DNA of 64,000 bases from assembly GCF_000196675.2 (NCBI RefSeq), contig NC_015312.1:3224001-3288000 (forward strand). The letters are read 5' to 3'. This stretch comes from Pseudonocardia benzenivorans CB1190. Its GTDB lineage: Bacteria; Actinomycetota; Actinomycetes; Mycobacteriales; Pseudonocardiaceae. Of the stretch, positions 33,174 through 40,741 are shown piece after piece (position 1 is the stretch's first letter; every line of letters begins with the position of its first letter). The position numbers and the translations under genes were made by a program. Below the pieces are notes generated by a model. That model saw only the letters and a program-made list of their open reading frames with translations. It was not told the origin of the DNA and ran no database searches.

Positions 33174-36100
33174 TGGCACGACGCGACCGCACCGGGCTGC
33201 GTTCCGCCGCGCCCGCCGCCGAGCGTGACGGGTACGCCGACCGCGCCGACGACCGCTACGACTACGACGACGAGTACGACGACTTCGACGACCGCGTCGA
33301 CGACGGGTACGAGGACGAGTACGACGCGTACGACGACGAGTACGACGACGGCTACGACGACGGCTACGACGACGACTACGACGACGACCACGCCGACGAC
33401 CCGCGGCGTCCGTCGTTCGACCCGGACGCGCCCGGTCCGTACGACGTCGAGGACGTCGAGGGTCCGGCGCCGAGCACGGGCGGCGAGGACAACGTCGACC
33501 CCCGTGAGTACAACAGGCTCGCGGGCGACCACCCGGCGACGCCCGCCCTCTCGCCCGCGCACCAGGCCTGGGCGGCCTCCGTCCTCGACGGGCTGACCGA
33601 TTTCGGCGCCGTCCGGATCCGCGTCCCGGCCGACGGCAACGTCGACCTCACCGTCCCGCCGTCGGGCACGATGCAGGCCGTCCACGTGATGGTGCCGCAG
33701 GGCAAACTGTCGGTCAGTGCGCTCGCGGCGCCGCGCTCCGAGGAGCTGTGGCCGACGCTGGCGTCGGAGATCGAGGCGTCGCTGCGCGACGGCGGCGCCA
33801 CGGTGCGGCGGACCGAGGGGGAGTGGGGCCTCGAGCTGCACGCCCACACCGACGTCGCGCAGTCCGTGTTCGTCGGTGTCGACGGGCCGCGCTGGATGGT
33901 CTACGGGGTCGCGACCGGTCCGCAGGCCTCCACGGCGCAGCTCGACGGGGCGCTGCGGCTGCTGCTGCGCGGCATGGTCGTCGTCCGCGGCCGGCTGCCG
34001 TACCCGCCCCGGACCGTCCTGCCGCTCGAGCTCCCCGAGGATCTCAAGAAGCGTCAGCAGGAGCAGGTCGCCGCCGCCGAGAAGACCGCGGCGGCGGGCG
34101 GGTCCCCGGCCCCGACGCCCGCGCCGGACCCGGTCACGGCCGCGATTCCGGTGCGCTCGGCGCCCTACCGTCCCGTGCCGTACGACGTGGACCGTCCCGA
34201 CGGGCGTCGGCCCGCCGGGCCCCGCCCGCCGCACGCCGCGCCTCCCGGGCGCGGTCCCGCAGGCCGGCCCGAGGGTCCGCGTCCCGGTGACCCCGTGCGT
34301 GGCCGCCCCGCGGCGCGCAACGGCGCGCCCGGCCCCGACGCCCAGCCGCGCCCGGTCGCGCCGCGGGGCGGGCGCGGTCCGGTGAATGGTGGAGCTCCGG
34401 TCAACGGCCGGGCTCCGGTCGACGGTGCCCCGGTGAACGGCGCCGGTCCGGTGAACGGGTCGGCTCCGGTGAACGGCTCGGCTCCGGTCAACGGGTTCGG
34501 TCCTGCGAACGGGCGGCCGCCGGTCGACGGCCGCGCCGCGGCCCTGGGCCGGCCAGGGGATGTGGGGCCGGTCGGCGACGCGCCGCCGCCGAACGGTCGG
34601 CCGCTCGCGGGCTCCGCTCCGACGGGCACGGCCCCGAACGGCTTCGCCCCGAACGGCTTCGCGCCCAACGGCGTCGCGTCCAATGGCATCGCGCCCAACG
34701 GTTCGGGCGGCTCCGCGCCCGACGGTCCCGCCGGGAACGCTCCCGTGCCGCCGGGACCCGCGAACGGGTTCGGCCCGGTGGAGGGCGCTCCGCAGCGCGC
34801 GGAGGCCAACGGTCACAACGGTGCGCCGCGACAGCACCCGGCTGCTCCCGACCCGCGGGTGCGCGACGTGCCCGACGGACGCAACGGGTACACGCCCGAG
34901 AGCGGTCGCTTCGGCCGCGCCGGCGCCCCGGACCCGTTCCCCGCACGCGGTGGCGACTCCGGTGCGTTCGCGCGCCGCGAGGACCCGGCCCCGCGGAACG
35001 GCGTCTCGCCCGACGCGCCCCGCGCCGTCCCGCGCGGTCCGCGCGCCGGGGACAGCGGCCCCGTCGCCCGCCCGGCCGCCGACAGCGGCACCTTCGGTCG
35101 GCCCGCGGGGGACAGTGGCTCGTTCGGTCGGGCTGCGGAAGGCGGTTCGTTCGGTCGGCCCGCGGGCGACAGCGGTTCGTTCGCCCGGCCGGCTGCGGAC
35201 AGTGGCACGTACGCCTCGCCGGCTGCCGGCAGCGGCACCTTCGGTCGGCCTGCGGACAGCGGCACGTTCGCGCGGCCTGGCGGGGACAGCGGGTCGTTCC
35301 GTCGACCCGGCGGGGACAGTGAGGCCTTCCCCCAGCCCGGCGGGGACAGCGGTTCGTTCGGTCGGCCCGCCGCGGACGGCGGCGCGTTCGGTCGTCCCGG
35401 CGACCCGGCCCGGCCCGGCGAGCCGATGCGGCCCGGTCCGGCCGGTCGCGCCGACCGCCCGTTCGAGGCCGGCTGGACCGGCGGTTCCGGGCCGCGGCAC
35501 GGCGGCCCCGCCGGCGCGGCACCCGAGCAGCCCGCGCATCGGGCACCCGGCCGCGAGACCGTCGACCCGTTCGCCGGCCGCCCCCTCGACGGGCCGCCGC
35601 GCAGCGGACGCCGCGCCGCCGACGGGGGCCGTGAGGCGTTCCGGCCGCCGGCAGGCGCACGTCCGGGCGGTCGCCGCCGCGCGGACGACCCGGGTCGTCC
35701 GCAGTACGTCGACCCGCGCGGGACGCTCGCAGGACCTCCGCCCGGCGCGGGCCGCCCGGTCGGCGGGCCCGGTCCGGTCGCGTCCGGCGGGCCCCGCGAC
35801 CTCGGCGGGAGTTCCGGGACCGGCGCGTATCCCGCCCACGGTGAGGATGCCCCCGGTGCCCGGTACGACGGACCCGTCTCCGGTGGCCACCGTGCCGAGG
35901 CCCGGCGCGGGCCGGGCACCGACGACGGTCGCGGAGGCACCGGCCACGACGGCGACGCCTGGTACGACCGGCCCCGGCACGGGGGCGCCCCCGACCGTGA
36001 CGGCCGTCGGTACGAGAACGTCGTCGGCGACGGGCCCGGGCGCGCCGGTCCGCGGCACGGCGGTCCCCGGTACGACGGTCCCCGGTACGACGGCCCCGGG

Positions 36101-36358
36101 TACGGCGGGTCGCGGCACGACGAGGCCGGCGGCCTCGGGCCCTCCGGGTATGCCGGACGTCCCCCGCACGACCGGACTGCGGCGGGCGACGGCCCGTCGG
36201 GTCGTCATGAGCGCCCCGGGCGCCACGGCGGCGGACACCCCGTAGCCGACCCCGACGAGGACCGTCCGGCCCTCGCGTTCCTCAACGGCGACCCCACGAC
36301 GATGTTCGAGGCCGCCGAGGACGACCGAGTCGGCGGGCGCCACCACCGTCCGCGCTGA
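33173..36358 (+). CDS. DUF3710 protein with very long disordered C-terminal extension
   Basis: The 1061-residue protein has three parts. Residues about 20-75 are an Asp/Tyr-rich acidic tract (EYDDGYDDGYDDDYDDD). Residues about 115-290 are the DUF3710 core (GAVRIRVPADGNVDLTVPP, HVMVPQGKLSVSAL, LRGMVVVRGRLPYPPR). From about residue 300 a roughly 750-residue Pro/Gly/Arg/Asp tail has repeats such as PVNGSAP, APNGF, DSGSFGRPA and PRYDGP. Family members I know (Rv2696c) are about 260 residues. It is coupled to dut. The frame is supported by the repeat register and absence of stops, though the GC bias opens other frames too. Role unknown. Confidence 0.85.
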   Translation: MARRDRTGLRSAAPAAERDGYADRADDRYDYDDEYDDFDDRVDDGYEDEYDAYDDEYDDGYDDGYDDDYDDDHADDPRRPSFDPDAPGPYDVEDVEGPAPSTGGEDNVDPREYNRLAGDHPATPALSPAHQAWAASVLDGLTDFGAVRIRVPADGNVDLTVPPSGTMQAVHVMVPQGKLSVSALAAPRSEELWPTLASEIEASLRDGGATVRRTEGEWGLELHAHTDVAQSVFVGVDGPRWMVYGVATGPQASTAQLDGALRLLLRGMVVVRGRLPYPPRTVLPLELPEDLKKRQQEQVAAAEKTAAAGGSPAPTPAPDPVTAAIPVRSAPYRPVPYDVDRPDGRRPAGPRPPHAAPPGRGPAGRPEGPRPGDPVRGRPAARNGAPGPDAQPRPVAPRGGRGPVNGGAPVNGRAPVDGAPVNGAGPVNGSAPVNGSAPVNGFGPANGRPPVDGRAAALGRPGDVGPVGDAPPPNGRPLAGSAPTGTAPNGFAPNGFAPNGVASNGIAPNGSGGSAPDGPAGNAPVPPGPANGFGPVEGAPQRAEANGHNGAPRQHPAAPDPRVRDVPDGRNGYTPESGRFGRAGAPDPFPARGGDSGAFARREDPAPRNGVSPDAPRAVPRGPRAGDSGPVARPAADSGTFGRPAGDSGSFGRAAEGGSFGRPAGDSGSFARPAADSGTYASPAAGSGTFGRPADSGTFARPGGDSGSFRRPGGDSEAFPQPGGDSGSFGRPAADGGAFGRPGDPARPGEPMRPGPAGRADRPFEAGWTGGSGPRHGGPAGAAPEQPAHRAPGRETVDPFAGRPLDGPPRSGRRAADGGREAFRPPAGARPGGRRRADDPGRPQYVDPRGTLAGPPPGAGRPVGGPGPVASGGPRDLGGSSGTGAYPAHGEDAPGARYDGPVSGGHRAEARRGPGTDDGRGGTGHDGDAWYDRPRHGGAPDRDGRRYENVVGDGPGRAGPRHGGPRYDGPRYDGPGYGGSRHDEAGGLGPSGYAGRPPHDRTAAGDGPSGRHERPGRHGGGHPVADPDEDRPALAFLNGDPTTMFEAAEDDRVGGRHHRPR
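35053..35400 (+). repeat. Degenerate DSGxFGRPA coding repeats in the DUF3710 tail
   Basis: About twelve units of 8-12 codons encode variants of GDSGSFGRPA (also DSGTFARP, DSEAFPQP). Related PVNG and APNG repeats lie at about 34380-34710. The spread of serine, threonine and glycine makes the tail likely unstructured. Confidence 0.75.
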
Positions 36359-37045
36359 CCCGCGGGACGAGCTCGCGGCGCGCTGATCCGGGAGGTCGTC
36401 GCCGCTCGCCGGGCCGGGTCTCGTCGCCGGCGGGTGGGCCCGGGGGTCCCGCGCGGGCGTCACCGCGGCCCGCGCTGACCCGGGACGCTGTCGCCGCTCG
36501 CCCCGCCCGGTCTCGACGCCTCGCGCGGACGCGGACACGAGCCCGGCGCCGTCGGGCGCGGGACGCGGTCGCCGTCCGCCCGGCTCGACCCGACACCGTC
36601 ACTGAGTGCGGCCGACGCCGCCCGACGCGCTACCGGGCGTACTCCCACCCCCGCCGGGCGCAGCCCGACCCCGCCGGGCGCGGGACGCGAACGGCGCGGT
36701 CGGCTCGGTCCGACGCCGCCGCCGGGCGGCCTGGCGCCGTCGGGCGCGGGGCGCCGTCATGCCGGGTGCGGGACGCCGTCACCGCCCGCCCGGCGCGGCC
36801 TCGGCGGCCACGAACGCGGCCGGTCCGGCCCGACTCCGATACCGGGTGCGGCCCGACGCCGCCGGGCGCTTCGACCCCGTCAGGCGCTTCGACCCTGTCA
36901 GGCGCTTCGACCCCGTCAGGCGCCTCGAGCCGCGGGGCGCCTCGACCCGCCGGGCGCCCCGACGCTGCCGGACGCGGGAGGCCGTCGCCGCGTCGGCCCG
37001 GTCCGACGCCACCGCCTGGCGCGGCGGCGCGGGTCGCGGACGGTC
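36359..37045. other. 687-bp GC-rich intergenic region with degenerate repeats
   Basis: No gene is supported. The stretch is built of decayed repeats: a segment with gcgctgacccg and gtcgccgctcgcc occurs at about 36354-36430 and again at about 36471-36520, and gccgggcg-type words recur throughout. An 18-bp tandem array is at 36865-36954. It lies between the ends of the convergent DUF3710 and hydrolase genes. Confidence 0.7.
36865..36954 (+). repeat. 18-bp tandem repeat
   Basis: Five 18-bp units: three near-identical (ggcgcttcgaccccgtca, one T for C change) followed by two diverged units (ggcgcctcgagccgcggg, ggcgcctcgacccgccgg). Confidence 0.85.
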
Positions 37046-37801
37046 CTACACGCGACCGCCGGCATGCAGCCAGCCGAGGACCGCGGCACGGCCGAGGGTC
37101 GCCGGATCGGCGCCGACCGCAGCGAGCCGCGCGGTGACGACGCCCGCACGCGGCAGCAGTTCCGCCCACCGGCGCGCGACCTCGACCGGGTGCAGCGGGT
37201 CGTCGAGAAGCGCGGCGATCCCCGCGGGGACCAGGATCCGGGTCAGTTCCGAGGGCGCCGGGCCGGGGGTGCGGGCGGCCTCGTCGAGCGCGCCGGCCAG
37301 GCCGGCGCCGTAGCCGGCCCACGCGCGCTCGAGCTCGGCCGTGAGCCAGGGGGGCGCGCCGCCGGCGCGGGCGTCGGCGACCGCGGCGGCCCGCCCGGCC
37401 GCGCGGACCCGGGCGGCGGTCGCAGCCGCGGTCACGGCAGCGGGGGCCGCGTCGGCCGATCCGGTCCAGGCCGGCAGCGCGAGCAGGACCCCGGCGAGCG
37501 GACGCGGGTCGTCGAGAGCGGCGGCCCACCGGATGGCGACGTGGGCCCCGAGGGAGACCCCGCCGACGAGCAGCGCGGTGCGCGCGGCGGTGGCGGCGCG
37601 CAGCGCGTCGTCGAGCGCCGAGAGATAGCCGGCGACGACCGCACCGGACGCCCGCGGCCGGGGTGCGACGAGCCGTATCCCCAGCGCGCCGAGCGGCTCG
37701 GCGAAGGACGACCGGACGAACTCCGCATCAGAGCCGGAACCAGGCAGAACGACCGCCACCGTGGCGGCCGGCGGCCCGCACGACACGCAGGGCGACATCA
37801 C
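37046..37801 (-). CDS. Alpha/beta hydrolase family protein
   Basis: The 251-residue protein has an alpha/beta hydrolase layout: N-terminal strand VAVVLPGSGSDAEFV, nucleophile elbow GGVSLGAH (Ser in GxSxG) and a C-terminal HPVEVARRW region that may hold the acid and His. It corresponds by position to Rv2695. GTG 37801 or ATG 37798 may start it. It is transcribed towards the repeat-filled gap after DUF3710. Substrate unknown. Confidence 0.82.
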   Translation of the reverse strand: MMSPCVSCGPPAATVAVVLPGSGSDAEFVRSSFAEPLGALGIRLVAPRPRASGAVVAGYLSALDDALRAATAARTALLVGGVSLGAHVAIRWAAALDDPRPLAGVLLALPAWTGSADAAPAAVTAAATAARVRAAGRAAAVADARAGGAPPWLTAELERAWAGYGAGLAGALDEAARTPGPAPSELTRILVPAGIAALLDDPLHPVEVARRWAELLPRAGVVTARLAAVGADPATLGRAAVLGWLHAGGRV

Positions 37802-37956
37802 AGCTCACACATCCGACGGAGGCCATCCCGTTCGTCGCACGACCGGACGGTTCCGGGCACCTTTGGTGTTTCCTGCGCGTTACCATCTGCAGGGTAGCGG
37901 CCGGATCCCCGGAGAGTCCGTCGGCAACGGCCCGCGCCCTTGCGCCGAGGAGAGAC

Positions 37957-38334
37957 ATGGGCAGCACGGACGGTGGGGCTTTCCGCCGCATGCTCAAGAG
38001 GCTGACGAGCGACGTCGAGGTGCTCGACGCCGACGACCTGACCGAGGACTCCGAGCGTTCGGGAGCCCAGCGCGCGAGTGAGTGCGCCTGCGGTCAGGAG
38101 GTCACGATGCTCGGTAGGCTGCGGTCCGTGGAGTTCTGCCCCCAGGATGCCGACGCCTCCCTCGAGGCCGAACTGTTCGACGGCACCGAGGGCGTCACGC
38201 TCATCTGGATGGGGCGCCGGCGCATCCCCGGCATCGTGCCGGGCCGGACCATGCGGGTGCGGGGCCGGCTGTCGATCCGCGACGGCCGCAAGGTCCTCTA
38301 CAACCCGTACTACGAGATCTGTCAGGGCACGTGA
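37957..38334 (+). CDS. OB-fold nucleic-acid-binding domain protein
   Basis: The 125-residue protein has a basic/acidic N-terminus and an OB-fold (VTMLGRLRSVEFCPQ...VTLIWMGRRRIPGIVPGRTMRVRGRLSIRDGRKVL, given as landmarks). It matches Rv2694c-like proteins. ATG 37957 follows GAGGAGAG. Its TGA overlaps the DUF3159 GTG by 4 bp, so the two are translationally coupled. It may bind nucleic acid; partner unknown. Confidence 0.86.
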   Translation: MGSTDGGAFRRMLKRLTSDVEVLDADDLTEDSERSGAQRASECACGQEVTMLGRLRSVEFCPQDADASLEAELFDGTEGVTLIWMGRRRIPGIVPGRTMRVRGRLSIRDGRKVLYNPYYEICQGT

Positions 38335-39287
38335 CGGGTTCCCCCCGGCACGCGGGACGGGTGCCGGAGCGCCTCGACGCGCTCGGCCGGCCCGACGACG
38401 CACCGACCGACACGTTCCCGGTCGTCGGTGGCGGGCCGCGCCCGGACGACCGCCCGACCGACGTGATGCCCCGGGTGGACGGCCCCGCGCCCACCCGCGA
38501 CGCGAGCGCCGACGCCGGCGGTGCCGCCACCGACCCCGACGCCCGCGCGGCGACAACCGGCCGGATCGACCCGGCCGTCCGGAACGACGCGACGGGCCGG
38601 ACCGATGGCGTGGACGGCGACGACCCGGCCGACGGCGACGACCCGGCCGACGGCGACGACCCGGCCGACGGCGACGACCGCCCCACGCAGACGCTGCTCC
38701 AGCAGATGGGTGGGATCCCCGGCGTCGTCTACTCGACCGTCCCGGTCGCGGTGTTCATCGTCGTCAACATCCTGACCTCGCTGCGGCCCGCGATCTTCGC
38801 GGCGCTGGGTGTCGCCGTCGCCATCGCGATCGTGCGGGTCGTGCGCAAGGAGGCGCTGCAGCCGGCGATCTCCGGGCTGATCGGGGTCGCGGTGTGCGCG
38901 TTCATCGCGAACCGCTCCGGTGAGGCCCGCGACTTCTACCTGCCCGGGCTGCTGCTCTCGGCGGGACTGGGCCTGGCGTGCCTGGTCTCGATAGTCGTCC
39001 GGTGGCCGCTCGCGGGCGTGATCTGGCACGGCATCAACGGCGAGGGTCAGGCCTGGCGTGCCGACCGCCGCCTGTTGCGCGCCTACATGTTCGCCACCGG
39101 ACTGTGGACGCTGGTGTTCGCGGCGCGGGTCGTCGTGCAGGGCTGGCTGTACAAGGTCGACGAGGCCGACTGGCTCGGCGTCGCGCGGCTGCTGATGGGC
39201 TATCCGCTGATGGGGGTGGCGCTGCTCGGGACGGTCCTCGCGGTGCGGCACGCCCGCTCCGGGCAGCCGACCGCGGAGAAGGCCTGA
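38331..39287 (+). CDS. DUF3159 membrane protein
   Basis: The 318-residue protein has a disordered, Asp/Pro-rich first 115 residues with DGDDPA repeats, then six membrane segments of DUF3159 (GGIPGVVYSTVPVAVFIVVN, LRPAIFAALGVAVAIAIV, WPLAGVIWHGINGEG). The family (Rv2693c-like) is actinobacterial and uncharacterised. GTG 38331 overlaps the OB-fold gene. The long acidic N-terminus may be a lineage-specific addition. Confidence 0.87.
   Translation: MTGSPRHAGRVPERLDALGRPDDAPTDTFPVVGGGPRPDDRPTDVMPRVDGPAPTRDASADAGGAATDPDARAATTGRIDPAVRNDATGRTDGVDGDDPADGDDPADGDDPADGDDRPTQTLLQQMGGIPGVVYSTVPVAVFIVVNILTSLRPAIFAALGVAVAIAIVRVVRKEALQPAISGLIGVAVCAFIANRSGEARDFYLPGLLLSAGLGLACLVSIVVRWPLAGVIWHGINGEGQAWRADRRLLRAYMFATGLWTLVFAARVVVQGWLYKVDEADWLGVARLLMGYPLMGVALLGTVLAVRHARSGQPTAEKA
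38613..38680 (+). repeat. 18-bp tandem repeat encoding DGDDPA
   Basis: Three exact 18-bp units (gacggcgacgacccggcc) and a partial fourth sit in the N-terminal part of the DUF3159 gene. Unit length keeps the frame. Confidence 0.88.
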
Positions 39288-39317
39288 CCGGGCCACGCCC
39301 TCGGGCGCGGCGCCTGC

Positions 39318-39983
39318 TCAGTGCCCCAGCGCTGCCCGGATCTCCTCCTCGACAGCGGTCGTCGCCACGAACAGCAGCTCGTCGCCCGGCTCGAGGCCCT
39401 CGTCCCCCTGCGGGACGATGACCCGGCCACCGCGCAGGATCGCGACGAGCGCCGAGTCGGGCGGCAGCCGCAGCGAACGAACGGGCTTGCCGGCCAGCGG
39501 CGTCGACGTCGGCAGCGTGACCTCGACGAGGTTGGCCTGGCCCTGACGGAACGTCAGCAACCGGACGAGGTCGCCGACCGCGACCGCTTCCTCGACCAGC
39601 GCGGCCAGCAGCCGCGGCGTCGAGACGGCGACGTCGACACCCCAGTTCTCCCCGAACAGCCACTCGTTGCGCGGGTCGTTCACCCGGGCGACGACGCGTC
39701 GCACCGCGAACTCCGTCTTGGCCAGCAACGAGACGACGAGGTTGACCTTGTCGTCGCCGGTGGCCGCGATGACGACGTCGCAGCGCTCCAGGCCGGCCTC
39801 CTCCAGTGAGGCGAGCTCGCAGGCGTCGGCGTGCACCCACTCGGCGGCCTCGACCGTCTCGGGCTGGACGTTGGCCAGGTCGCGCTCGATGAGCATGACC
39901 TGGTGGGAGTTCTCGACGAGCTCGAGGGCGATCGAGCGCCCGACCGCGCCGGCCCCGGCGATGGCGACCCGCATGGGGCTCAT
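39318..39983 (-). CDS. ceoC: TrkA/KtrA-type potassium channel regulatory subunit (second of pair)
   Basis: The 221-residue protein has an RCK-N Rossmann domain (VAIAGAGAVGRSIALEL, acidic Glu33 in LIERD for NAD binding) and an RCK-C domain (VEVTLPTSTPLAGKPVRSL). It regulates a potassium channel or transporter in response to nucleotides. ATG 39983 overlaps the upstream TrkA gene stop by 4 bp. No TrkH/TrkG membrane subunit is in the window. Equivalent of mycobacterial ceoC. Confidence 0.9.
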   Translation of the reverse strand: MSPMRVAIAGAGAVGRSIALELVENSHQVMLIERDLANVQPETVEAAEWVHADACELASLEEAGLERCDVVIAATGDDKVNLVVSLLAKTEFAVRRVVARVNDPRNEWLFGENWGVDVAVSTPRLLAALVEEAVAVGDLVRLLTFRQGQANLVEVTLPTSTPLAGKPVRSLRLPPDSALVAILRGGRVIVPQGDEGLEPGDELLFVATTAVEEEIRAALGH

Positions 39984-40642
39984 CCCTCCTGCGGCGGCGC
40001 CGCGGCGGCCGCCGTCACGTCACTGACCGTGCCCGACACCGCGGCCACGTAGACGGTGTCCTCGGCCTGGACGGCCGTGTCGGCCCGCGGGAGCACCCCG
40101 GTGCCGAACCGCACGATGAACGCGACGCGCGCGCCGGTGGCCTCCTCGAGCTCGCGGATCGGGTGGCCGATCCAGTCCTCGTGGACGGGCAGGGGCAGTA
40201 CCGCGACGGTGCCCGACGGCTCGCGCCACGCGGACGCCACCCCGTCGGGCAGCAGCATGCGCAGCAGCCGGTCGGTGCTCCACGGCACCGTGGCGACCGT
40301 GGGGATGCCGAGCCGCTCGTAGACCGCGGCCCGCTTGGGGTCGTAGATGCGGGCGACGACCCGCTCGATGCCGAAGGTCTCCCGGGCCACCCGGGCGGCG
40401 ATGATGTTGGAGTTGTCGCCGGAGGAGACTGCGGTGAAGGCGTCGGCCTTCTCGATCCCCGCCCCGGTGAGCACGTCGCGGTGATAGCCCTCGCCGACGA
40501 CCTGCCGGCCGCGGAACTCCGGGCCGAGTCGCCGGAACGACTGCGGGTCGCGGTCGATCACCGCGACCTCGTGTCCCAACCGCTCGAGTCCGGCCGCGAG
40601 CGACGCCCCGACGCGGCCGCACCCCATGATCACCACGTACAT
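39980..40642 (-). CDS. ceoB: TrkA/KtrA-type potassium channel regulatory subunit (first of pair)
   Basis: The 220-residue protein again has RCK-N (VVIMGCGRVGASLAAGL, Asp in VIDRD) and RCK-C (PVHEDWIGHPIRELEEATGARV) domains. ATG 40642 follows GAGGAGGACC; longer frames upstream are shadows of the permease gene. It pairs with the downstream subunit, as ceoB-ceoC in mycobacteria, and probably forms hetero-octameric rings. Confidence 0.9.
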   Translation of the reverse strand: MYVVIMGCGRVGASLAAGLERLGHEVAVIDRDPQSFRRLGPEFRGRQVVGEGYHRDVLTGAGIEKADAFTAVSSGDNSNIIAARVARETFGIERVVARIYDPKRAAVYERLGIPTVATVPWSTDRLLRMLLPDGVASAWREPSGTVAVLPLPVHEDWIGHPIRELEEATGARVAFIVRFGTGVLPRADTAVQAEDTVYVAAVSGTVSDVTAAAAAPPQEG

Positions 40643-40741
40643 CGCGGTGGTCCTCCTCGTCCGCCTGCCGCGGACCGCGTTCGCCGATGTCGGCGAGACG
40701 CTATCGCGTGCCGCCCACGAGCACCGCATAGGCTTCCGCTC

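Noticed and set aside
33113..36538. 1141-codon minus-strand open frame opposite DUF3710
   Set aside because: The plus-strand frame carries a conserved DUF3710 core and coupling to dut; the minus frame has only low-complexity Val/Arg/Gly sequence.
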